The notes under the pieces: generated by a model | Told to the model about the DNA's origin: nothing | The model's database searches: none | Seen by the model: the letters and a program-made list of their open reading frames with translations, nothing else | NCBI RefSeq assembly: GCF_001514195.1 | Contig: NZ_KQ948743.1 | Location: forward strand, 205,585-269,584 | Source of the DNA: Streptomyces griseorubiginosus | Lineage (GTDB): Bacteria > Actinomycetota > Actinomycetes > Streptomycetales > Streptomycetaceae | Length of the DNA: 64,000 nucleotides | Reading direction: 5' to 3' | Made by a program: the position numbers and the translations under genes | Shown: positions 17,603 to 25,919 of the stretch, piece after piece | Layout: each line of letters starts with the position of its first letter | How positions within the stretch are numbered: position 1 is the stretch's first letter

Positions 17603-18549
17603 CCTCGGAGTTCGGCCATGCGCTCGGCTGTCCGCAGGGCGGCGGAGGTCATGATGTCGAGGTTGCCGGCGTATTCCGGCAGGTAGTGGCCGGCGCCGCG
17701 GACCTGGAGGAAGCAGGTGACCTGCGTGCCCGTCACATGCCGGCCGAGGTGCGGGATCCACACCTCCCGCAGGGCGTCGAACTGCACGTCCTGCACGAGT
17801 TCGTAGCCGGGCACGTACTCCTGGACGTCCCAGACCGCCTGCCCCACCGAGTCCTCGATGGCGCGCAGCGTGCCGGCCGTGGCGTCCTCGACGACGCAGT
17901 AGACGGTGTTACGCATGGACACCGGCGGGTCTGCCGGGTTGAGCACGATGACGGCCTTGGCGGTGGCCGCGCCCGCGACCTCGCGCAGGGCCCGCGCGGT
18001 GGTCTCGGTGAACTCGTCGATGTTGGCGCGGGTGCCGGGCCCGGCGGACCGGGTCGAGAGGGAGGCCACGATCTCGGCGTAGACCACCGGAGTCACCCGG
18101 GAGACGGCCGCGGCGACGGGTACGGTGGCCTGCCCGCCGCAGGTGACCATGTTGACGTCGTCGGCGGCGAGGTGCTTCTCCAGGTTCACCGAGGGGACGG
18201 TGAGCGGGCCGGACGCGGCCGGCGTGAGGTCGACGAGCAGTTTGCCGTGGGCGCGGCAGACTTCGGCGTGCTGGGCGTGGGCGCCGGCCGAGGTCGCGTC
18301 GAACACGATCCGGATGTCGGCGAACTCGTCCATCTCCAGGAGACCGTCGATTCCCGCAGGGGTGGTGGCCACGTGCAGGCGCCGGGCGCGCGCCAGGCCC
18401 TCGGAGGCCGGGTCGATGCCCACCAGGGCCGCCATGCGCAGGTCCTTCGACTGCCGGATGACCTTGACCATCAGGTCGGTTCCGATGTTCCCCGAGCCCA
18501 GGACGGCGACCTTGACGCCGTCGGCCCGGGCGGTGTTCCCGTTGCTCAT
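17587..18549 (-). CDS. nbaJ: Acetaldehyde dehydrogenase (acylating)
   Basis: A 320-residue DmpF/MhpF enzyme that converts acetaldehyde, NAD+ and CoA to acetyl-CoA, physically paired with the aldolase. Rossmann motif VAVLGSGNIGTDLM lies near the N-terminus, and the catalytic Cys is in MVTCGGQAT (about residue 138). The length matches the family. ATG 18549 overlaps the hydratase stop by 4 bases, and its own stop overlaps the aldolase start region. It closes the pathway to central metabolism. Confidence 0.95.
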   Translation of the reverse strand: MSNGNTARADGVKVAVLGSGNIGTDLMVKVIRQSKDLRMAALVGIDPASEGLARARRLHVATTPAGIDGLLEMDEFADIRIVFDATSAGAHAQHAEVCRAHGKLLVDLTPAASGPLTVPSVNLEKHLAADDVNMVTCGGQATVPVAAAVSRVTPVVYAEIVASLSTRSAGPGTRANIDEFTETTARALREVAGAATAKAVIVLNPADPPVSMRNTVYCVVEDATAGTLRAIEDSVGQAVWDVQEYVPGYELVQDVQFDALREVWIPHLGRHVTGTQVTCFLQVRGAGHYLPEYAGNLDIMTSAALRTAERMAELRGWVSK

Positions 18550-19394
18550 GCGCTGTCCTCCGAACGGGGCTCGATGAGGGCCTCGACCGTGCCGAGTCCG
18601 TCCAGTTCCAGGCGGTAGCGTCCGCCGTCGGTGATCTCCGCCATCGGTCCCAGGGCACCGGACATCACCACGTCGCCGGCGCACAGGGGCCGGCCCCGGC
18701 GGGCCAGTTCGCGCGCCAGCCAGGTGACGGCGACGACCGGGGAGCCGAGGCAGGCGTGACCGGCACCGAAGGAGACGGGCTCGTCGTCGCGGTACAGCGT
18801 CATCCCGACCCGGGCCAGGTCGAGCCCGGTCAGGGTGTGCGGGACGGTGCCGAGGACGACGGCGCCGCTGGAGGCGTTGTCGGCGACGGTGTCGGTGATG
18901 GTCAGGTCCCATCCGGCGATGCGGGAGTCCACGATCTCGACGGCCGGCAGGACGAAGGCCGTGGCGCGCAGGACGTCCGCGACGGTGGCGCCGGGCAGTT
19001 CGAGGTCACGGTCGAGGACGAAGGCGATCTCCCCCTCGGCGCGGGGCTGTATGAAGCGGTCCAGGGCGACGGGCTCGCAGTGGGCGAGGACCATGTCGTC
19101 GAAGAGCATCCCGAAGTCGGGTTCGAAGACGCCGAACTGCTCCTGCACGGCGGGCGCGGTCAGGCCGATCTTGGCACCGACCCTTCGTGCCCCCGCGGCC
19201 AGCCGCGCGGAGGCGAGGCGGCTCTGCACCTCGTAAGCGGTGTCGATGCCGGTGTCGCCGAGCAGGTCACGGACGGGGGCACAGGGCGTTCGGGTGGCGG
19301 CTGCCCGGGTCAGGCGGGAGACGGCGGCCTCGATGGCGTCGCTTCCCGTCGGCGGGACGGGTGTGTTCGGGTGGGTGTCGATGTCGGTCGTCAT
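18546..19394 (-). CDS. nbaH: 2-Oxopent-4-enoate (2-keto-4-pentenoate) hydratase
   Basis: A 282-residue FAH-superfamily hydratase that adds water to 2-oxopent-4-enoate to give 4-hydroxy-2-oxovalerate. Visible motifs are GAKIGLTAPAVQEQFGV, FIQPRAEGEIAFVLD and VEIVDSRIAGWDL. ATG 19394 is chosen over an in-frame upstream start because it overlaps the dehydrogenase stop as ATGA, the pattern seen through the whole operon. The N-terminal 25 residues are a low-complexity extension. Confidence 0.9.
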   Translation of the reverse strand: MTTDIDTHPNTPVPPTGSDAIEAAVSRLTRAAATRTPCAPVRDLLGDTGIDTAYEVQSRLASARLAAGARRVGAKIGLTAPAVQEQFGVFEPDFGMLFDDMVLAHCEPVALDRFIQPRAEGEIAFVLDRDLELPGATVADVLRATAFVLPAVEIVDSRIAGWDLTITDTVADNASSGAVVLGTVPHTLTGLDLARVGMTLYRDDEPVSFGAGHACLGSPVVAVTWLARELARRGRPLCAGDVVMSGALGPMAEITDGGRYRLELDGLGTVEALIEPRSEDSA

Positions 19395-20866
19395 AGCTGC
19401 ACGCACACGTTCGTGGGCTCGGTGTAGAAGTGGAGGGAGGAGGCGCCGCCTTCCCTGCCGATGCCGGAGAGCCCGGCACCGCCGAAGGGCGAGCGCAGGT
19501 CGCGCAGGAACCAGGTGTTGACCCAGGCCATGCCCACGTCCATGCGTTGGGCGACACGGTGGCCACGGCGCAGGTCATTGGTCCACACGGCGGCAGCGAG
19601 ACCGTAGTCGGTGTCGTTGGCCATGGCGATGGCCTCCTGCTCGGTGTCGAAGGGGATGAGCGCTGCGACGGGACCGAAGATCTCCTCGCGTACGGGGCGG
19701 TCGGCGTTGGTCAGCCCGGTCCACAGGGTGGGTTCGATCCAGGCGCCGCTGTCGAGGGCCGGGCCGAGGGCCGGGGTGCCGCCTCCGGTGACGACCTTGG
19801 CGCCGGCCTGTTCGGCGAGGTCGAAGTAGCGCAGCACCTTGCGCCGGTGTTCCTGGGAGATCAGCGGGCCGGTGGTGGTGTGCGCGCTGAACGGGTCGTC
19901 GAGCCGCAGCCGGCCGGCCCGTTCGGCCAGGCCGTCGACGATGTCCGTGAACACGGCCCGGTGGACGTAGACCCGCTCGGTGCACAGGCACACCTGGCCC
20001 GTGTTGGTGAACACCGACCGGGACAGCCCGTCGAGCGCCTCGTCGACATCGACGTCGTCGAAGACGATCGCGGCGTTCTTGCCACCGAGTTCGAAGGACA
20101 CCGGGCGCACCCCGTGCGCCGCCGCCCGCATGACCTCGGTCCCGGTGGCGGACGATCCGGTGAACGTGATCCCGTCCACGCCCGGGTGGGTCACGAGGAA
20201 CTCGCCCGCGGAACCGGCGCCGAAGCCGTGCACGACGTTGTAGGCCCCGGCGGGCAGACCGGCATCGGCCAGCACCTCGGCCAGCAAGGCCGCGGTGGAC
20301 GGCGTTTCCTCGCTGGGCTTGACGACCACCGCGTTGCCGCAGGCGAGCGCGGGGGCGACCTTCCAGGTGAGCAGCAGCAGCGGCAGGTTCCAGGGCACGA
20401 TCACGGCCACCACGCCCAGCGGTTTGCGCACCGCGTAGTTGAGGGCCTGGCGCTCGTCCGGCAGGTCGGTGAGGTAGGAGTCCTGGTCGGCAGCGGCCAC
20501 GATGTCGGCGAACGTACGGAAGTTGGCGATCGCGCGGGCGACGTCGAGTTCGCGGGCCTGGGTCACGGGCTTGCCCGTGTCGCGGACCTCCGCGGACACG
20601 AACTCCTCGAAGCGCTGCTCGATCAGGTCGGCCGTCCGGCGCAGCAGCGCGGTGCGTTCTCGTACGGGAGTGTGGGCCCAGCCGTCCGCCAGGGCGCCCC
20701 GCGCCGAGCGGACCGCGCGGTCGACCAGGGCGCGGTCCGCCTCGTGCACCTGGGCGAGGGGTGTGCCGGTGGCCGGGTCGGTCTTCGTGAAACAGCGTTC
20801 CTCGTCGGGTTCGGCGAAGGTGCCGCCGACGAAGTTACGGATGACGGGCAGGGGTTCAGCGGACAT
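19391..20866 (-). CDS. nbaE: 2-Aminomuconate-6-semialdehyde dehydrogenase (aldehyde dehydrogenase family)
   Basis: A 491-residue NAD-dependent aldehyde dehydrogenase. In this pathway it oxidises 2-aminomuconate semialdehyde to 2-aminomuconate, competing with cyclisation to picolinate. The catalytic Cys lies in NTGQVCLCTERVYVHR and the general-base Glu in SFELGGKNAAIVFDD; VIVPWNLPLLLLTWK is the NAD-binding segment. AGGAGG precedes ATG 20866, which overlaps the permease stop by 11 bases. Related enzymes act on 2-hydroxymuconate semialdehyde; gene neighbours favour the amino substrate. Confidence 0.92.
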   Translation of the reverse strand: MSAEPLPVIRNFVGGTFAEPDEERCFTKTDPATGTPLAQVHEADRALVDRAVRSARGALADGWAHTPVRERTALLRRTADLIEQRFEEFVSAEVRDTGKPVTQARELDVARAIANFRTFADIVAAADQDSYLTDLPDERQALNYAVRKPLGVVAVIVPWNLPLLLLTWKVAPALACGNAVVVKPSEETPSTAALLAEVLADAGLPAGAYNVVHGFGAGSAGEFLVTHPGVDGITFTGSSATGTEVMRAAAHGVRPVSFELGGKNAAIVFDDVDVDEALDGLSRSVFTNTGQVCLCTERVYVHRAVFTDIVDGLAERAGRLRLDDPFSAHTTTGPLISQEHRRKVLRYFDLAEQAGAKVVTGGGTPALGPALDSGAWIEPTLWTGLTNADRPVREEIFGPVAALIPFDTEQEAIAMANDTDYGLAAAVWTNDLRRGHRVAQRMDVGMAWVNTWFLRDLRSPFGGAGLSGIGREGGASSLHFYTEPTNVCVQL

Positions 20867-22352
20867 GGGGTGCCTCCTGAGGGTCGGGGTCGCCCGCTTC
20901 CTCGTTCGGCGCGACGGGTACGTCCCTGCGCATCACGTGGCGGACCTTGAGGGCGTAGACCAGGAGCAGGGCGAGGGTGAAGCCGGAGCCGACCCAGGCG
21001 GCCTGCGCCATCACGGGCACCACCGCGGCGGTCGAGGCCACCGCCAGCACACCCGCGATGCCGGCCCAGGCCGTCCAGGCACCGCCCGGAACCCGCAAAT
21101 CCTGCGGTGCGGCCGGTTGAGCGGAGCGGCGGAAGGCGAGGTAGGCCGCGAGGATCAGCAGCCACACCAGGAGGACGGAGAAGATGGCGACGGAGACCAG
21201 CAGGTTGAAGACACTGTTGACCTTGAAAGCGGCCAGCAGGGCTGCCGCGACGATGCCGACGGCGGAGACCAGCAGGGCCCGGACCGGGACCCCGCGGCGG
21301 CTGAGGCGGGCCAGGGCGGCGGGGGCGCATCCGTCGTGGCCCAGGGAGTCCAGGAAACGGCTGGCAGCGTAGAGCTGCGCATTGGCCGAGGAGATCGCCG
21401 CGATCAGCACGATCACGTTGGTCAGCGAGGCGGCGGCCGGAATGCCGACCTGGGTGAAGACGTGGACGAACGGGCTGCCGTCGACGCCCCCGTCACCGCC
21501 TGCGACGTCCCGCCACGGCACGAGGGTGACGATGAGCCCTATGGACAGGATGTAGAACAGGCCCAGGCGCCAGATGAGCGCGCGCATCGCGGTGCGGATG
21601 GACCGTGCGGGGTCGGCTGTCTCCGCCGCCGAGATGGAGACGGTCTCGAATCCCACGAAGGCGAACATCACCACGGACAGGGCGGTCCAGACGGCCGTCG
21701 GCCCGTTGGGGAAGAAGCCGCCACCGGAGGTGAGGTTTCCCAGGCCCGCCGCCGGCGTGTGCGGCAGTCCGGCGAACACCAGCAGCAGCCCTGCCGCGAT
21801 GAACACCACCACCGCGGTCACCTTCACGCTCGACAGCCAGAACTCCGCGAGGCCGAAGGACCCGACGCTGAAGAGGTTGACGGCCAGTACCAAGGCGGCG
21901 ACGGCGGCGATGAGCAGGAGCATCGGGGCCTGCGGCCACCAGTAGCGGATGTAGATCGCCGCGGCCACCACCTCGCCACCGATGGCGACCGTCGTTCCGG
22001 CCCAGAACAGCCACCGGACGAGGAAGCCCGCCCACGGGCCGAGATAGAGGTGGGCGATGGTCCCGAAGGTGCCGCGCACGGGATGGGCGATGGTCATCGC
22101 CCCCAGCACCCGGGCGATGATGGCGACGAGTACCGCGCCCGCGATGTAGGAGAGGATCACGGCAGGGCCTGCTATGCCGATGGCCGAACCGGACCCCAGG
22201 AAGAGGCCGGTGCCCAGCGCGCAGCCGAGGCCGATCATGGTGGTCTGGCGGTGGGTGAGCGAGCGTACGAGCTCCCCCGGGGGCCGTTGGTCGCCGCCTG
22301 TGAAGGGCGCCTGCCCAGACGGGAGGGGGGCCGCGTTGCCGGTCTGGGTCAT
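20856..22352 (-). CDS. APC-family amino acid permease (tryptophan/kynurenine uptake likely)
   Basis: A 498-residue inner-membrane transporter with about twelve hydrophobic helices. It has the amino-acid permease opening LTHRQTTMIGLGCALGTGLF and an FETVSISAAETADPARSIR segment typical of AroP/GabP-like proteins. ATG 22352 overlaps the kynureninase stop (ATGA), and its own stop lies inside the dehydrogenase start region. Embedded between kynureninase and the lower pathway, it most likely imports tryptophan, kynurenine or a related aromatic amino acid. Substrate specificity is inferred from context only. Confidence 0.9.
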   Translation of the reverse strand: MTQTGNAAPLPSGQAPFTGGDQRPPGELVRSLTHRQTTMIGLGCALGTGLFLGSGSAIGIAGPAVILSYIAGAVLVAIIARVLGAMTIAHPVRGTFGTIAHLYLGPWAGFLVRWLFWAGTTVAIGGEVVAAAIYIRYWWPQAPMLLLIAAVAALVLAVNLFSVGSFGLAEFWLSSVKVTAVVVFIAAGLLLVFAGLPHTPAAGLGNLTSGGGFFPNGPTAVWTALSVVMFAFVGFETVSISAAETADPARSIRTAMRALIWRLGLFYILSIGLIVTLVPWRDVAGGDGGVDGSPFVHVFTQVGIPAAASLTNVIVLIAAISSANAQLYAASRFLDSLGHDGCAPAALARLSRRGVPVRALLVSAVGIVAAALLAAFKVNSVFNLLVSVAIFSVLLVWLLILAAYLAFRRSAQPAAPQDLRVPGGAWTAWAGIAGVLAVASTAAVVPVMAQAAWVGSGFTLALLLVYALKVRHVMRRDVPVAPNEEAGDPDPQEAPHVR

Positions 22353-23638
22353 CTTTCCTCCGGAACGGAGTGGGCGAGCGCGTCGGCGGCCCGCCAGCAG
22401 TCGTGGAAGGTGGAGTAGAGGGGCACCGGCGCCAGCCGGATGATGTCCGGCTCGCGGGCGTCGGCGACGACTCCGTGCTCGTGGCGGAGCCTGCGGGCCA
22501 GGACGGCCGCACTCGTACGGCCGACGCGCAGCGACAGCTGGGCGCCTCGGCGTTGCGGGTCCCTGGGAGTGATCAACGTCAATGGACGGGTGAGGGTGAC
22601 CGCGTCGAGAAGTCCCTCCAGGTACCCGGTCAGCTTCTCGCTGCGCCCCCGCAGCGACGCCATGCCGACGGTGTCGAACAGTTCCAGCGAGGTGCGCACC
22701 GGGCCCATGGCGAGAATCGGCGGATTGGAGATCGCCCACGCGTCGGCGGTGGCCGGCGGACGGGAGACCGGTTCCATCCGGAACCGGGTGGCGGCGTCGG
22801 TGCTCCACCACCCTTCCAGGCGCTGCAGACCGCGGTCGGTGACGTGCCGCTGGTGGATGAACACCCCCGACAGCGCGCCGGGGCCGGAGTTGAGGTACTT
22901 GTAGGAGCACCAGGCGGCGAAGTCGACGTCCCAGTCGTGCAGATGGAGCGGGACGTTGCCCGCCGCATGCGCCAGGTCCCAGCCGACCGTCGCGCCCGCG
23001 GCGCGGCCGGCTGCGGTGATGGCGGGGATGTCCATCAGCTCGCCGGTCAGGTAGTTGACGCCGCCCAGCAGCATCAGGGCCACGGTGTGTCCCTGCCGGT
23101 CGAGGAAGTCGACGACGTCCTCGGTGCGCAGGCAGTCCTCCCCGGGACGCGGACGCAGCCTGATGACCGCCTGGTCCGGATCGAGGCCCCGGAAGTGCAC
23201 GTGGCTGCGCACCGCGTAACTGTCCGAGGGGAAGGCGCTGTCCTCGATCACGATCTGTGTCCGCTCGCCCTGGGGGCGATAGAACGAGACCATCAGCAGA
23301 TGCAGGTTCACCGTCAGGGAGTTCATGACGACGGTCTCTTCGGGCAGTGCCCCGACCAGGCGCGCGGCCGGCTCGGTCAGCAGGCGGTGATAGCCGAACC
23401 ACGGGCGTGCGGCGTCGTGGTGGCCTTCGACGCCGAAGCGGCTCCAGTCGGAGAGGTCCTGCGTCAGTTCCGCGAGGGTGGCCTTGGGCTGAAGGCCGAG
23501 GGAGTTGCCGGCGAGGTACGCGGTCTCGGTGTGTCTGCCGCCGTCGGCAGGCGGTATGTGGAACAGCTCGCGGTGCCCCGGGAGGGCTTCGTCGAGCTGA
23601 TGGGCCTCGGCTTCGGAGGCGGTGGGTCGCGCGAGCAA
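22349..23638 (-). CDS. kynU: Kynureninase
   Basis: A 429-residue fold-I PLP enzyme that cleaves kynurenine or 3-hydroxykynurenine to (3-hydroxy)anthranilate and alanine. Family motifs are YLAGNSLGLQPK, GYHRLLTEPAARLVGA, ALMLLGGVNYLTGELMD, and the PLP lysine in WCSYKYLNSGPG. The start is TTG at 23638: AGAAGGG lies seven bases upstream and no ATG or GTG gives the conserved N-terminus. It is separated by 124 bases from the formamidase gene, which may leave room for an internal promoter. Confidence 0.95.
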   Translation of the reverse strand: MLARPTASEAEAHQLDEALPGHRELFHIPPADGGRHTETAYLAGNSLGLQPKATLAELTQDLSDWSRFGVEGHHDAARPWFGYHRLLTEPAARLVGALPEETVVMNSLTVNLHLLMVSFYRPQGERTQIVIEDSAFPSDSYAVRSHVHFRGLDPDQAVIRLRPRPGEDCLRTEDVVDFLDRQGHTVALMLLGGVNYLTGELMDIPAITAAGRAAGATVGWDLAHAAGNVPLHLHDWDVDFAAWCSYKYLNSGPGALSGVFIHQRHVTDRGLQRLEGWWSTDAATRFRMEPVSRPPATADAWAISNPPILAMGPVRTSLELFDTVGMASLRGRSEKLTGYLEGLLDAVTLTRPLTLITPRDPQRRGAQLSLRVGRTSAAVLARRLRHEHGVVADAREPDIIRLAPVPLYSTFHDCWRAADALAHSVPEER

Positions 23639-23762
23639 GGCAATGCCCTTCTGGGAAATGGAGCTGGATGACCGATGGGTCGACGCAGGCGCCGAAGCTG
23701 AGCGCGTGGGCCGAAGGCGGTCATGAGCGGGCTGGTCGCTCTGGTGGGTGGGAAGGAAGCGG

Positions 23763-24653
23763 TCAGCGCCGAGCCGCGGCCAGACGCATCAGACGGAGGG
23801 TCTCGGCATGAACTCGGGTGGAGGGCACGGCGAGTTCCACGGGTGAGTCGAAGTGGTTGCGCCCGGACTGCTCGAACGCGGTGACCGGGCAGCCCTGCCG
23901 GCGCAGATGCTCCGCGAACGCGCGCGACTGCCGCTTGAACTCGTCCGTCTCACGTTCCCCCCAGGCGATCACCACGGGGCAGCGCACCGATGGCGTCAGC
24001 AACAGCGGACTGCAGTTCTGGACCTCGCTGCCGTCAATGCCCACGACGTCGTTGACGTAGGTCTGCCGTACAGGGGTCAGGTCATAGATCCCGCCGAAGA
24101 GCACCGCGCCCGCGATGGGGTCCGCGGGCAGACCCCACTGCCGCCACGGCGTGGCGAGCAGCATGGCGGCCAGGTGAGCGCCGGCCGAGGATCCGGAGAC
24201 CACGATCCGCTCGGGGTCGATGCGGTGGTCGGCCGCCCGGCGCCACAGCCAGACGAAGGCCCTGCGCACCTGGTCGACGATGTCCGAGAGCCGGGCTCGC
24301 GGGGCGAGGGCGTAGTCCGGAGTGGCGTAGACGGCACCCGCCTGCACCATGGCGGGAGCCGGGAACGCGGTGTCCTCCTTGGACAGCTGCTGCCAGTATC
24401 CGCCGTGGACGAAGAACAGAGCGGGTCGGCTTTGCGGGCCCGGTCCCGAAGGACCGTAGACGTCCAGCCGGTCGTCGTGTCCCGGTCCGAAGCGCAGGTC
24501 GCGACGGGCCACCGCGGCCAGCTCCTGTCGGGCGAGGCGGCTGCGGTCCGCGTAGTCGTCCAGGAACGGCCGGATGTCGTCCACCATGCTGCTGGGTGAG
24601 TACTGGGCGTCCAGCCGGCCCTGGTCGAAGTCCCCGTACGCAGGTGCTGTCAT
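23763..24653 (-). CDS. kynB: Kynurenine formamidase (arylformamidase, alpha/beta hydrolase)
   Basis: A 296-residue esterase-fold hydrolase likely to remove the formyl group of N-formylkynurenine. The oxyanion motif FFVHGGYWQQ (about residue 84) is the arylformamidase signature, the nucleophile Ser is in VVSGSSAGAHLAAM, and the acid and His are probably in ETDEF and RNHFDS. This is the animal/yeast-type alpha/beta hydrolase, not the metal-dependent bacterial KynB fold, so the symbol denotes function only. ATG 24653 overlaps the dioxygenase stop by 4 bases, coupling the first two steps of the pathway. Confidence 0.9.
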   Translation of the reverse strand: MTAPAYGDFDQGRLDAQYSPSSMVDDIRPFLDDYADRSRLARQELAAVARRDLRFGPGHDDRLDVYGPSGPGPQSRPALFFVHGGYWQQLSKEDTAFPAPAMVQAGAVYATPDYALAPRARLSDIVDQVRRAFVWLWRRAADHRIDPERIVVSGSSAGAHLAAMLLATPWRQWGLPADPIAGAVLFGGIYDLTPVRQTYVNDVVGIDGSEVQNCSPLLLTPSVRCPVVIAWGERETDEFKRQSRAFAEHLRRQGCPVTAFEQSGRNHFDSPVELAVPSTRVHAETLRLMRLAAARR

Positions 24654-25819
24654 GGCAGCAGCCGATCTGAGGTCTCCTCCCGCGACTTCTTCAGAAAGGC
24701 GACGAAGTCGCTGCCGCCGGTTCCCTTGGCGGTCTCCTGGTCGCTCTGGAACCGCTTGATGTAGCGCCCGGTGATGCCGATGTGCTGGGCCCGGAGCCGG
24801 ACCAGGGCGTCCACCGCCGCGTTGTACGCGTCGCCGAGCCGGGGGTGGGTGCCGCGGTCTCGCTCGACGCATTCACGGACCGAGGGACCGGCCTCGAGAT
24901 CCTCCAGGAAGCGACGGTGCGGCGCGGGCATGTGTGCGCGCATGCCGGTCAGGAATCCCGCCGTCATCCCGTGCGGGTGCGGGATGTCGAGTCCGGCGTC
25001 GAAGGCCTGGATGAGGGAGCTCTGTGCGGCGCTCCCGCCGGCCAGCACCAGCGGTTCCCGGTCCACGCCCTCGAAGCGCAGCCCCGGCGCGGACCATCCC
25101 GTGAGGAACGGCCTGATGCGATGGTAGAAGACGTAGTGATCGCACCAGCGTTCGACGTCGAGGAACGCGTCGGTCACCTTGTCGACGACATCGCGGATTC
25201 TGAGCAGCGCCTTGGTGAGACCGGCCTGGTCCTCGGCCGCCGCCGCGTGCTGGGCCTGCACGAGCAGGGGCAGCCCGGGAGCGCCGGCGAGTTCGACGCC
25301 CACCGTCGCCAGATAGAACCACTTCTCGTCGACGCCGCCGAGAAACGTCACCTGGGTGTCGATGTTCGACATGCTCAGCGGTTCGCCGGCGTCGATGCGC
25401 CGCCAGTTGTGGAGCACGATGGAGGCGTGGGAGATGATCGGCGCCCGGTCCAGGGCTTCGGCGAGCGTGTGGAGCGGCCTTGCCAACGGTGCCGGAAGCG
25501 TGTCCGCGGGTGTGTCGGTGGCCCACACGTACGCGTTCGCGAGAGAGCACAACAGCAGCATGGCCCGTTCCTGCTCCCCGCTGGAGTGCAGCCGGTCCGG
25601 TGCGAGCACGGGCAGCGATTCGACCGCCGGGCGCATCCGCCCTGTCATGATCAGGGCCGCGATGTTCCGCGCGAGCCGCTCCCACGGTTCGTAGTACGCC
25701 TGCAGCGCGTCCACCGGGTCCTCGGCGGGCACGAACCCGTGCACGGCATCGATGGCGTACTCGCCCAGCGCGGCCACTCGGGGCCGGGGAGCCCGTATGC
25801 GCGTCGTCTCAGGGATCAC
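24650..25819 (-). CDS. Indoleamine 2,3-dioxygenase family heme enzyme
   Basis: A 389-residue heme dioxygenase that opens the indole ring of tryptophan to N-formylkynurenine. It belongs to the IDO family, not the tetrameric KynA/TDO type. Seen are FYHRIRPFLTGW, AGGSAAQSSLIQAFDAGLD, and the C-terminal AKGTGGSDFVAFLKK, which copies the eukaryotic IDO tail. The proximal heme ligand is His346 in LRAQHIGI. The start is GTG 25819 after GAGGAGG with seven-base spacing; upstream in-frame ATG codons lack a ribosome-binding site. It is the first enzyme of the array, 100 bases after the DUF5937 regulator. Confidence 0.93.
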   Translation of the reverse strand: MIPETTRIRAPRPRVAALGEYAIDAVHGFVPAEDPVDALQAYYEPWERLARNIAALIMTGRMRPAVESLPVLAPDRLHSSGEQERAMLLLCSLANAYVWATDTPADTLPAPLARPLHTLAEALDRAPIISHASIVLHNWRRIDAGEPLSMSNIDTQVTFLGGVDEKWFYLATVGVELAGAPGLPLLVQAQHAAAAEDQAGLTKALLRIRDVVDKVTDAFLDVERWCDHYVFYHRIRPFLTGWSAPGLRFEGVDREPLVLAGGSAAQSSLIQAFDAGLDIPHPHGMTAGFLTGMRAHMPAPHRRFLEDLEAGPSVRECVERDRGTHPRLGDAYNAAVDALVRLRAQHIGITGRYIKRFQSDQETAKGTGGSDFVAFLKKSREETSDRLLP

Positions 25820-25919
25820 TGTGCTTCCTCCTCGTGCGTCTCCACGAGGTTGCCCTTCCCCCGAGGTGGGGCATATGGATGTCGGCACGAACCCGGAGCC
25901 CTCTGATTGGGCTCGGGCA

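Noticed and set aside
12530..20866. 2-Nitrobenzoate degradation as the role of the meta-cleavage genes
   Set aside because: No nitroreductase (NbaA) or mutase (NbaB) gene is present, while dioxygenase, formamidase and kynureninase genes are, so tryptophan is the better-supported source.
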